From contig CALMOL010000146.1 in NCBI GenBank assembly GCA_937871685.1, positions 1 through 10,620 on the forward strand: DNA of 10,620 nt, in the 5' to 3' direction. The translations under genes were made by a program, and so were the position numbers. The stretch's first letter is position 1, and each line of letters starts with the position of its first letter. This DNA comes from an uncultured Verrucomicrobiota bacterium. GTDB lineage: Bacteria > Verrucomicrobiota > Verrucomicrobiia > Chthoniobacterales > SZAS-18. Of the stretch, positions 1 through 6,364 are shown piece after piece. The notes under the pieces are model-generated. The model was not told the DNA's origin and ran no database searches. It was given only the letters and a program-made list of their open reading frames with translations.

Positions 1-606
1 CCTCCCACCCGTGCCTTCCTGATCGAGGGCGTCATCGCCCCCGGGCTCACGCTGGTCGTGGCGCTGGTGCTTTTCCGAAACATCCTGCCGCCGGACACCG
101 ACCTTGAAGCCCTGACCCGCGGTCGCTTCTCCGCCGCGGCGTGGCCGCGCTTCATGCTCTCGGCGATTGCTGTCTGCTGCGTCCTCCAGTTTCTGCGGCG
201 GTTGTGGGCCTGGACGTACGCGCGGCGCTCCCGTGGATTGGAGGCGGCGGGCGTCGTGGTGGGCACCGCCGAGGAGCGGCACGCCGTGGCGGCCGCGCCG
301 ATGTCCACGATGCCCGACGAAGAGATCGAGCCGGTCAAGGCCGGGATCGCCGTCGCCCTCGTGATCGCCTACGGGCTGCTCTTCTCGTGGATCGGCTTCG
401 TGTGGTCCACTCTCGTCTTCTTCGCCGCGTGGCTGCTGCTGGGCGGGTTCCGGCGCCGGCCGCTGGTGCTCGTGCTCGTGGCGCTGCTCGGCACGCTCTT
501 CAACGTGTATCTCTTCGTGAAGCTCGCCGGGATGCCGCTGGAGCGCGGACAGGGATTCTGGGATGGGCTCACGGTCACCGTTTACCGCGCGTTGCGCATC
601 TACTGA
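1..606 (+). CDS. tctB: TctB-type small membrane subunit of a tripartite tricarboxylate transporter (5'-partial)
   Basis: The reading frame is open from the first base of the window, and no convincing start codon lies inside it (only a GTG at 58, in the middle of the first hydrophobic stretch), so the gene very probably begins upstream. The 201 visible residues show about four membrane segments: roughly 7-25, 48-67, 113-147 and 154-174. A charged, poorly conserved loop (about 71-112) separates the second from the third. This is the usual layout of TctB, the small four-helix subunit of TTT carriers, which works with TctA and a periplasmic binding protein TctC. TctB sequences diverge strongly, so the call leans on the adjacent tctA, whose ATG is 13 bases after this stop. 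A tctC gene would be expected just upstream, outside the window. The substrate cannot be read from the sequence; the neighbours suggest an organosulfonate. Confidence 0.8.
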   Translation, partial: PPTRAFLIEGVIAPGLTLVVALVLFRNILPPDTDLEALTRGRFSAAAWPRFMLSAIAVCCVLQFLRRLWAWTYARRSRGLEAAGVVVGTAEERHAVAAAPMSTMPDEEIEPVKAGIAVALVIAYGLLFSWIGFVWSTLVFFAAWLLLGGFRRRPLVLVLVALLGTLFNVYLFVKLAGMPLERGQGFWDGLTVTVYRALRIY

Positions 607-619
607 CCGCCCTCTCCGG

Positions 620-2134
620 ATGGACCACCTCTCCCACCTGCTCCAAGGCCTTGGCGCCACCTTTCAGTGGCTGCATCTCTCCCTGCTCGTCCTCGGCGTG
701 ATCATCGGCGTGATCGCCGGAGCGCTGCCGGGCATCTCCTTCGTGAACGCGATGGCGATGTGCCTGCCGTTCACCTATCATTTCTCGCCGATCGCCTCGA
801 TGATGTTCCTGGCGGGCATCTACATCGGCGGCGCGTTCGGCGGCTCGATCTGCTCGGTGCTGCTGAATGTCCCCGGCGACCCTGATGCGCTGCCGGCTTG
901 CTGGGACGGCTACCCGCTCACGAAGAAGAAGGGCGCGCTGCGTGCGCTCTCCATCTCGATCACGGCGGGCTTCGTCGGCGGGATGACCTCGGCGCTGATC
1001 CTCGCGTTCGGCGCCCCGCCCTTCGCCAAGTTCGCGTTGCGCTTCGACCAGCCGGAGTTCTTTGCGGCCACGTTCCTCGGCCTCGGCGGCGTGCTGGCGA
1101 TCTCCAAGTCGAGCCTGCCCGTCTCGCTGATGTCTTTGTTCATCGGCCTGGCCATCGGCTCGGTCGGCGCCGATCCGCTCTACGGCGTGAATCGCCTCAC
1201 CTTCGGCCAGCCGCTGCTGGAGAGCGGCGTGGACTTCGTGGTGGTCATGATCGGCCTCTACGCCATCGGCGAGGTCGTGACCTCGATGGCCGCCGTGAAC
1301 TTCTCCACCGAGGTGAAGGACAAGGCCGAGATGCGCATGCTGCCCCTGCGCGACCTGTGGGCGCTGCGGGCGACGCTCTTGCGCGGCACCGCCATCGGCT
1401 CCGTCATCGGCCTCATCCCCGGCGGCGGCGCCACGGTCGGCGCGCTCGTGGCCTACGGCGTCGAGAAGCAGGCCCACCCGCGCGGCAAGGAGTTCGGCAC
1501 CGGCGTGGAGGCCGGCCTCGCCGCGCCGGAGGCTTCCAAGAGCGCCACCACCGGCACCGCCATGATTCCCATGCTCACGCTGGGCATTCCCAGCTCGGCG
1601 GCCTCGGCCATCATGCTGGCCGCGCTCACGCTCAAGGGCGTGCAGCCCGGCCCGCTGCTCTTCACGAAGGACCCGAACCTGATCTACGCGATCTTCGCCG
1701 CCTTTCTCGTGGGCAACGTGCTCATGGTCGGCATCTCCATCATCGTGGCGAAGTTCTTCGGCAAGCTGATGAGCGCCGACGCCGCCATCATCGGCGCGTT
1801 CATCGTGGTGTTCTCGCTGGTGGGCGCCTACGCGGTGCGCAACAACATGGCGGATGTTTATCTGTGCATCGCCTTCGGCGTCATCGGCTTCGCGTGCAGC
1901 CGGCTGAATTTCCCTACCGCCCCGCTGATCCTCGGCGTGATCCTCGGCCCGCTGTCCGAGCGCTACTTCATGACCTCGATGGCGAATTACGACGACAACG
2001 TGTGGATCTTCTTCCAGCGCCCCATCTCCTGCACGATCATGATCGGCGCACTGATCTTCATCACGTGGGCGCTGTTCCCAGGACTGACCCGAAAGATCTC
2101 CGGCCTCTTCCGCCGCCGCTCCACCGCCGCGTGA
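620..2134 (+). CDS. tctA: TctA-type large membrane subunit of a tripartite tricarboxylate transporter
   Basis: A 504-residue, strongly hydrophobic protein, the normal length for TctA (PF01970), the channel-forming subunit of secondary TTT carriers in the inner membrane. Family landmarks are visible: the N-terminal GALPG motif (34-38), the conserved loop with PGDPDALPACWDGYPL (about 85-100), IPGGGATVGALVAYG (266-280), and the second signature PEASKSATTGTAMIPMLTLG (303-322), followed by IP. In most TctA proteins the second signature reads more like NNAAAGG...LTLGIPG, so this copy is a somewhat divergent branch. ATG 620 is chosen because it begins just before the first helix and lies 13 bases after the tctB stop; the frame extends upstream to 563 but that part overlaps tctB. 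No clear Shine-Dalgarno sequence is visible, so translational coupling with tctB is likely. Role: uptake of an organic acid or sulfonate supplied by a TctC binding protein. Confidence 0.93.
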   Translation: MDHLSHLLQGLGATFQWLHLSLLVLGVIIGVIAGALPGISFVNAMAMCLPFTYHFSPIASMMFLAGIYIGGAFGGSICSVLLNVPGDPDALPACWDGYPLTKKKGALRALSISITAGFVGGMTSALILAFGAPPFAKFALRFDQPEFFAATFLGLGGVLAISKSSLPVSLMSLFIGLAIGSVGADPLYGVNRLTFGQPLLESGVDFVVVMIGLYAIGEVVTSMAAVNFSTEVKDKAEMRMLPLRDLWALRATLLRGTAIGSVIGLIPGGGATVGALVAYGVEKQAHPRGKEFGTGVEAGLAAPEASKSATTGTAMIPMLTLGIPSSAASAIMLAALTLKGVQPGPLLFTKDPNLIYAIFAAFLVGNVLMVGISIIVAKFFGKLMSADAAIIGAFIVVFSLVGAYAVRNNMADVYLCIAFGVIGFACSRLNFPTAPLILGVILGPLSERYFMTSMANYDDNVWIFFQRPISCTIMIGALIFITWALFPGLTRKISGLFRRRSTAA

Positions 2135-2137
2135 TTC

Positions 2138-2223
2138 GCCGCGGAGCACACGGAGAACTCACGGTTCCAACGATCATTTCCTCCAATCTTTGCCTCCGTC
2201 TGCTCCGTGCCTCCGTGGCTAAC
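2138..2223. repeat. Palindromic intergenic repeat (REP-like hairpin) between tctA and the dehydrogenase gene
   Basis: Almost the whole gap between the tctA stop and the next ATG is an imperfect inverted repeat. The left arm (about 2138-2155) contains GCGGAGCACACGGAG. The right arm (about 2193-2220) contains CCTCCGT, CTCCGTG and CCTCCGTGG, which in reverse complement read as repeats of CACGGAG. The arms are themselves built from ACGGAG-like words, so they can pair in several registers. The central 35 bases are less GC-rich. Elements of this look recur between genes in several GC-rich environmental phyla (from memory, not checked here). It could form a hairpin that lowers read-through or stabilises the tctA message. 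Confidence 0.6.
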
Positions 2224-2231
2224 TGTTCCGC

Positions 2232-3701
2232 ATGAACGCTGATCCCAAGGAGACTGTCGCCGCCCTCGTCGCGCGCGCGCGGGCGGCACAGCGGGAATAC
2301 GAGAAGTTCTCGCAGGCGCAGGTGGACGACTGCGTTCTCGCCGCCGGGTGGGCGATCTGCGAGCCGGGCCGCTGCCGCGAGTTGGCGGAGCTGGCGGTGA
2401 GCGATTCGGGCCTCGGCAACGTCGAGGACAAGGTCACCAAAAACCGCCGCAAGACGCTCGGCCTCCTGCGCGACCTGCGCGGCGTGAGGTCGGTTGGCGT
2501 CGTCGAGGAGGACGCCGCGCTCGGGCTCATCCGCATCATCCGGCCGGCCGGGGTGGTCGCCGCCGTGACGCCCTCGACGAATCCCGGCGCCACGCCCGCG
2601 AACAAGGTCATCAACGCGCTCAAGGGCCGCAACGCCGTGATCGTCGCGCCCTCGCCGAAGGGTTGGGGGACCTGCGCGCGGCTGCTGGAGTTCATCCGCG
2701 CCGAGCTGGCGCGCGTCGGCGCGCCGGAGCACCTCGTGCAGATGCTGCCCGCGCCGGTGACGAAGGAGGCCAGCGCCGAATTGCTTCGGCAGGCCGACCT
2801 CATCGTCGCCACCGGCTCTCAGGCAAACGTCCGCGCCGCCTACGCGAGCGGCACGCCGGCCTTCGGCGTCGGCGCCGGAAACGTCGCGAGCATCGTGGAT
2901 GAGACGGCCGACCCCGCCGAGGCCGCGCGGCTCATCCGCCTGTCCAAGACCTTCGACAACGCCACGTCCTGCTCCTCGGAAAACTCGCTGGTCCTCCTCG
3001 ACGCCGCTCGACCAGCGACGCTCGCTGCGCTCTCGGCAGAGGGCGGCGTGATGCTCGATGCAGCCGACCGCGCGCGGCTGGAAGCGACGATGTTCCCCGG
3101 CGGCAAGCTGTCGCCGACCTTCACCGCGCAGTCCGCCGGCCGAATCGCGGAGCTGGCAGGCCTGGAAAACCTGGCCGCGCGCGCGGCGAAGTTCCTCATG
3201 GTCGAGGAATCAGGCATCGGCCGCGCGCATCCGTTCTCCGGCGAGAAGCTCTCCCCTGTGCTCGCCGTGTATGCGGCGCGCGATTTCGACCACGCCGTCG
3301 AGATCACGCGCTCGATCTATAGCTTCCAGGGCGCCGGCCACTCGGTCGGCATCCACTCCCGCGACGACGCCCGCATCCTGCGTCTCGGGCTGGAGCTTTC
3401 GGTGTGCCGCGTGATCGTGCGACAGGCGCACTGCTATGCCACGGGCGGCTCCTTCGACAACGGCTTGCCCTTCTCCCTCTCGATGGGCTGCGGCACGTGG
3501 GGCCGAAACAACTTCTCCGAAAACCTCACGTGGAAGCACTACGTGAACACGGTTGTGATCGCGCGCCCCATCGCGCCGCGCACGGTGGACGAAGAGGAGA
3601 TTTTCGGGAAATGGCGGGCGCGCCACGCCGTTGTAGAGGCGGCTCTGTCCGCGAATGCGGACGTGCCGCCTCAAGAATTCTCTCCGGGCGGCCGCCGCTG
3701 A
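2232..3701 (+). CDS. sauS: CoA-acylating aldehyde dehydrogenase, sulfoacetaldehyde dehydrogenase (SauS)-like
   Basis: A 489-residue aldehyde dehydrogenase-fold protein of the acylating type related to the N-terminal half of AdhE. Such enzymes interconvert an aldehyde plus CoA with an acyl-CoA using NAD(P). Visible motifs are VTPSTNP (112-118) in the cofactor domain, TGSQANVRAAY followed by GVGAGN (194-217), and the catalytic stretch LSKTFDNATSCSSENS (237-252) with nucleophile Cys247. NATSCSSEN, rather than the NGxxCASEQ of AdhE, is what I recall for SauS-type enzymes. In Cupriavidus necator, SauS reduces sulfoacetyl-CoA to sulfoacetaldehyde. The next gene is an acyl-CoA ligase, matching the SauS/SauT pair. 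ATG 2232 is the natural start and no strong ribosome site is visible. The last 23 residues are odd: 467-483 are encoded by a hairpin repeat that has an inverted copy just after the stop. Alternative: an acylating dehydrogenase for another short aldehyde. The enzyme class is secure; the substrate is inferred. Confidence 0.8.
   Translation: MNADPKETVAALVARARAAQREYEKFSQAQVDDCVLAAGWAICEPGRCRELAELAVSDSGLGNVEDKVTKNRRKTLGLLRDLRGVRSVGVVEEDAALGLIRIIRPAGVVAAVTPSTNPGATPANKVINALKGRNAVIVAPSPKGWGTCARLLEFIRAELARVGAPEHLVQMLPAPVTKEASAELLRQADLIVATGSQANVRAAYASGTPAFGVGAGNVASIVDETADPAEAARLIRLSKTFDNATSCSSENSLVLLDAARPATLAALSAEGGVMLDAADRARLEATMFPGGKLSPTFTAQSAGRIAELAGLENLAARAAKFLMVEESGIGRAHPFSGEKLSPVLAVYAARDFDHAVEITRSIYSFQGAGHSVGIHSRDDARILRLGLELSVCRVIVRQAHCYATGGSFDNGLPFSLSMGCGTWGRNNFSENLTWKHYVNTVVIARPIAPRTVDEEEIFGKWRARHAVVEAALSANADVPPQEFSPGGRR
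3629..3680 (+). repeat. REP-like hairpin repeat, copy A, inside the dehydrogenase 3' end
   Basis: A 52-base element from CGTTGTAGAGGCGGC to GAATTC. It can fold as AGGCGGC pairing with GCCGCCT, an internal loop, then GTCCGC pairing with GCGGAC around a GAAT loop. Its reverse complement recurs at 3708-3758 with about 45 of 51 aligned positions identical and one gap. This copy is translated in frame and supplies residues 467-483 of the dehydrogenase. Confidence 0.75.
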
Positions 3702-3707
3702 CCGCTC

Positions 3708-3758
3708 GAATTCCACAGGCGGCGCGTCCGCTTCGCGGACAGCGCCGCCTTTACAACG
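3708..3758 (-). repeat. REP-like hairpin repeat, copy B, inverted relative to copy A
   Basis: The second copy of the element lies in the gap between the dehydrogenase and ligase genes, in opposite orientation and 27 bases from copy A. Its hairpin (3717-3750) is better paired than copy A: a 9-bp AGGCGGCGC/GCGCCGCCT stem, one bulged A, then GTCCGC/GCGGAC around a TTC loop. It ends 14 bases before the GTG start of the ligase, so it could affect ribosome access or act as a partial terminator, though only three Ts follow the stem. Copies A and B together form a head-to-head doublet like bacterial interspersed mosaic elements. Confidence 0.75.
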
Positions 3759-3764
3759 AACGCC

Positions 3765-5276
3765 GTGAAAACCATCCGCGCCCACCTCAACCGGCAGGCG
3801 GAGTCGCGCCCCGATGCCCCCTTCGTCCTCGCGCCCGAGACCGGCCGCTCGCTCACCTTCGCGCAGTTCCGCCGCGAGTGCCGCGGCTTGGCGCGCCGCC
3901 TCCTCGCGCTCGGCTTGCCGCCCGGCGAGCGCGTGGCGTTCATGTCGCCAAACGGCCTCCACGCGCCGACCTTTCTTCTCGGCTCGGCCTACGGCGGGTT
4001 CATGGTCGCGCCGATCAACCTCCTCTCCCAAGGCGCGCAGCTTTCCTACGTGCTGGACTTTTCGATGGTGCGCGCGGTCCTCGTCGCGGAATGCCAGCGC
4101 GAGCGCCTGGAAGCCGCGCTGCGCGACGTGCCGCGGCCGATCCACGTGGTGCCGGCGGACGTGGACGCGCCGACGCTCTTCGCGGCCGACGATGACGGCG
4201 GCGAGCTGCCACCCGTGCGCGAGGAGGACGACGCGCTGCTGATGTTCACGAGCGGCACCACCGGCCGGCCGAAGGGCGTGCTGCTCACGAACCGAAACAT
4301 CGTGTCCGGCGGCGAGTTCGTCACGGCGGCCCACGCGCTCGCGCCGGCCGACCGCGTTTTGTGCGCGATGCCGCTCTACCACATCAACGGCCAGATCGTC
4401 ACCGCGGTGGCCCCGCTCGTCTCGGGGAGCAGCGTGGTGATGCCGCGGAAGTTCTCCGCCTCGACGTATTGGGAGACGGCCGCCGAGCAGCGCGTGACGT
4501 GGCTGAACTTCGTGCCCACGATCGTCTCCTACCTGCTCGCCGGGAAGGACCCGCGCGCGGCGGGCCTCGACCTGTCGCGCGTGCGCTTCGCCCGCTCGGC
4601 GTCCGCGCCGCTGCCGCCGGAATTGCACCGCGCCTTCGAGGCGCGCTTTGGCATCGGCATCATCGAGACGATGGGCCTCACCGAGACGTGCGCGCCCTGC
4701 TTCTCGAACCCGCTCGATCCCGCCGCGCGCAAGATCGGCTCGCCCGGCCGCGCCTTCGGCAACGAGGGCTGCGTCATGGACGCCGAAGGGCGCGAGCTGC
4801 CCGACGGCATCCCCGGCGAGATCTGCGTGCGCGGCGACAACGTCACCCGCGGCTACGACCGCAACCCCGAGGCGAACGCCAACCTCTTTCACCCCGGCGG
4901 CTGGCTGCGCACCGGCGACCTCGGCTATCGCGATGCCGACGGCTTCTTCTTCGTCACCGGCCGGCTCAAGGAACTCATCATCAAGGGCGGCGAGAACATC
5001 GCCCCGCGCGAGATCGACGAGGCGCTGCTCAGTCATCCCGCCGTGCTGGAAGCCGCGGCGGTCGGTGTTCCTGACCCACACTACGGCCAGGAAATCATGG
5101 CGTGCGTGGTGCTCAAGGAAGGCGAGGAGAGCTCCGTGGAGGAACTGCGGGAATTCGCGCGCGCTGAACTGGGCTCGTTCAAGACGCCCAAAGTGCTCCG
5201 CATTGTTTTGGACCTCCCGAAAGGCCCGAGCGGCAAGGTGCAACGCCTCAAACTCCTCGAGCTACCGGCGGGTTGA
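3765..5276 (+). CDS. sauT: AMP-forming acyl-CoA ligase, sulfoacetate-CoA ligase (SauT)-like
   Basis: A 503-residue member of the adenylate-forming ANL superfamily (PF00501 plus C-terminal PF13193). It activates a carboxylate with ATP to an acyl-adenylate and transfers it to CoA. Core motifs are complete: the phosphate-binding loop TSGTTGRPKG (162-171), GLTET (304-308), TGD (383-385), the hinge region GRLKELIIKGGENI (399-412) and the catalytic lysine Lys491 in PSGKVQR. The length suits a soluble small-acid ligase and no membrane segment is seen. The start is GTG 3765, six bases after a REP-like hairpin; the protein then opens like its family (a short helix followed by PDAPFVLAPETGRSLTFAQF). 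Beside an acylating dehydrogenase of SauS type, sulfoacetate is the most economical substrate, giving sulfoacetyl-CoA. ANL ligases are hard to assign by sequence, so another short or dicarboxylic acid remains possible. The family is certain; the gene symbol is an inference from context. Confidence 0.78.
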   Translation: MKTIRAHLNRQAESRPDAPFVLAPETGRSLTFAQFRRECRGLARRLLALGLPPGERVAFMSPNGLHAPTFLLGSAYGGFMVAPINLLSQGAQLSYVLDFSMVRAVLVAECQRERLEAALRDVPRPIHVVPADVDAPTLFAADDDGGELPPVREEDDALLMFTSGTTGRPKGVLLTNRNIVSGGEFVTAAHALAPADRVLCAMPLYHINGQIVTAVAPLVSGSSVVMPRKFSASTYWETAAEQRVTWLNFVPTIVSYLLAGKDPRAAGLDLSRVRFARSASAPLPPELHRAFEARFGIGIIETMGLTETCAPCFSNPLDPAARKIGSPGRAFGNEGCVMDAEGRELPDGIPGEICVRGDNVTRGYDRNPEANANLFHPGGWLRTGDLGYRDADGFFFVTGRLKELIIKGGENIAPREIDEALLSHPAVLEAAAVGVPDPHYGQEIMACVVLKEGEESSVEELREFARAELGSFKTPKVLRIVLDLPKGPSGKVQRLKLLELPAG

Positions 5277-5364
5277 ATCGCGGCACACCGGCTGACTAGC
5301 ACATTCTCGATCCAGGTTGTCGCACTGGGTCGAATCTTTCTCCGCAAGGGCAGGGGCGTTCTGG

Positions 5365-5400
5365 AAGGCGATATCTCCGTCGGAGCGACGCCGCCGCCTT
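5365..5400 (+). repeat. Weak hairpin downstream of the ligase gene, possible degenerate REP copy or terminator
   Basis: AAGGCG (5365-5370) can pair with CGCCTT (5395-5400), and inside it CTCC can pair with GGAG around GTC. The outer AAGGCG...CGCCTT arms resemble the AGGCGGC...GCCGCCT arms of the two copies at 3629-3758, so this may be a decayed relative. It lies about 90 bases after the ligase stop and has no T-run, so a terminator role is only a possibility. Confidence 0.3.
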
Positions 5401-5503
5401 CGTATCCGAAATCACGGCCAGTGGACAAGACAAGCCGAACCGAAAACGCTCCAGGGAGCTTCGGCTGTCGGTCAGCGGGACTACCCCGCGCTTCTCCGAA
5501 GGA

Positions 5504-5965
5504 GGACCGCGGTTGGACGGGGGGTCATCTAAAGTTGGACGGGACCCCATCCAAGGCTGGATGACCTCCCATCCAAAGTCAGACGACTTTCATCCAACGC
5601 TGGACGGTTCCCGTCCAACGTTGAACGCACCTCATCCGGCCTTGGATGTCCCCTCATCTAAGGTTGGACGACTTTCGTCTAACCTTGGATGCCACCCCAT
5701 CCAACGGTGGATGACTTCCGTTCAAGGTTGGACGGTTCCCAGCCAAGGTTGGACGAGCTTGGTCCAACGCTGGATGACCCCCGTCCAACCTTGAACAAAA
5801 GTCGTCCAACGTTGGATGTTGGTTGTCTGACCTTGGATGACTGTCATCCAACCTTGGATGGTTTCCGTCCAACGCTCGATGAACTTCGTTCAACGCCGTC
5901 TAGCTTCCATCCAAGTTTGGATGAGGTTCGTTTAACGGCGGCCGCAAGCGATCCAACGATAGATG
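5504..5965. repeat. Array of 22 imperfect 16-bp palindromes with 21-22 bp period
   Basis: The consensus unit is CRTCCAACSTTGGAYG, a near-perfect dyad with 8-bp half-sites. Units begin at 5504, 5526, 5548, 5570, 5591, 5612, 5633, 5655, 5676, 5698 and then every 21 bp to 5950. Unit 17 (5845-5860, CATCCAACCTTGGATG) is close to ideal. The spacers are 5-6 bases, pyrimidine-rich on the + strand and often ACTTT, ACTTC or GTTCC. The first nine steps mix 21 and 22 bp; the last twelve are exactly 21. Edge units (first, 19th, 21st, 22nd) are the most decayed. Substitutions are mostly transitions and do not keep the two arms of a unit paired, which argues against selection for an RNA stem in each unit. 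A 21-bp step is two helical turns, so all dyads would face one side of the DNA, as in a binding-site array. Function unknown. It is not a CRISPR: there are no long unique spacers and no cas genes. Confidence 0.9.
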
Positions 5966-6160
5966 GGATCGTTCCGGCGGCGAGGGAAGCCGGATCGAGC
6001 GAACTCCGATCCCCGTCGGCGGTCGCTGTGGAACCTAGGCAGGGCGAGGGCATTTTCGCCAACAAGCGCGATAGTGCTGGCTAGAAGAGGCTCCTCGAGC
6101 GAAACCAAGGGGGACTCGCATTGGCGCGACAAAGAGAGTCGAAACCGCTCGAAGCGAGGT

Positions 6161-6290
6161 CAATCCATGATGCTCTTGCCGGCCTTTTCTTCTGTCAGCA
6201 TCACGGCCACGGCGCTGATGAGAGACACCCCGAACATGTAGCAGCACATCAGCCAGGGCGAGCCGTCGCCCTTCTTGACTCCCGACGGCT
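6161..6290 (-). pseudogene. C-terminal remnant of an MFS-type transporter
   Basis: Read on the minus strand, the last 40 or so codons before the TGA at 6161-6163 give PWLMCCYMFGVSLISAVAVM followed by LTEEKAGKSIMD. This is a single membrane helix with a short charged tail carrying the T/P-E-E/T ending common at the C-terminus of major facilitator transporters, notably the metabolite:H+ symporter group. Farther 5' on that strand the frame runs antisense to the GMC gene and no longer resembles a transporter, so the homology seems to end near 6270-6290. The rest of the gene is absent. It looks like debris from a rearrangement that joined another segment here. Short length limits certainty; it could also be a chance hydrophobic frame. 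Confidence 0.45.
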
Positions 6291-6296
6291 CTGGGC

Positions 6297-6340
6297 AAGC
6301 AAAAACAAAACTTCCCATTTCATTTTTGGTTGATTTTGCC
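6297..6340 (+). promoter_or_regulatory. A/T-rich leader, possible promoter region of the GMC-exporter pair
   Basis: A stretch rich in A then T (for example AAGCAAAAACAAAACTTCCC and CATTTTTGGTTGATTTTGCC) stands out against the GC-rich surroundings and ends 24 bases before the proposed GTG start. No confident -35/-10 pair can be named. Its position after a long gene-free gap makes it the natural place for a promoter serving the two downstream genes. Confidence 0.3.
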
Positions 6341-6364
6341 AGATGGCGCGGGAAGGAAGCGGTC

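Larger units (their letters stand above)
5277..6364. other. Gene-free stretch of about 1.1 kb between ligase and GMC oxidoreductase
   Basis: No convincing intact gene is present. In order it holds about 90 bases with no visible signal, a weak hairpin (5365-5400), about 100 featureless bases, the palindrome array (5504-5965), about 195 bases (5966-6160) in which I see nothing, an apparent minus-strand remnant of a transporter gene (6161 to about 6290), and an A/T-rich leader before the GMC gene. Open frames across the array exist on both strands, but they arise because a palindromic 21-bp repeat reads as a heptapeptide repeat (PTLD core) in either direction. Confidence 0.7.

Noticed and set aside
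58..606. GTG at 58 as the start of tctB
   Set aside because: It would cut the first membrane helix in half; the frame is open to the window edge, so the gene is treated as 5'-partial.
575..2149. Long antisense open frame opposite tctA
   Set aside because: It has low-complexity charged composition (His, Arg, Glu, Asp) with no membrane or domain features; TctA on the + strand is unambiguous.
3717..3750. Strong intrinsic terminator after the dehydrogenase gene
   Set aside because: The stem is strong but only three Ts follow, and the element is one of two similar repeat copies, so a repeat call is better supported.
3210..5243. Very long antisense open frame opposite the dehydrogenase and ligase genes
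   Set aside because: It is rich in Arg, Ala, Gly and His with no domain, and is explained by GC-rich codon use of the well-supported + strand genes.
5504..5965. CRISPR array
   Set aside because: The repeats are only 16 bp with 5-6 bp gaps that are themselves similar to one another; there are no 25-40 bp unique spacers, no leader and no cas genes.
5513..6084. Small proteins with heptad repeats (PTLD core) encoded across the palindrome array
   Set aside because: Steps of 22 bp break any single frame in the first half, the minus strand encodes a similar heptad because the unit is palindromic, and no ribosome site or conserved domain is seen.
6275..6364. Upstream TTG start for the GMC oxidoreductase
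   Set aside because: The extra 30 residues are not family-like and overlap the A/T-rich leader and transporter remnant, whereas GTG 6365 has a purine-rich ribosome site and the normal distance to the FAD motif.
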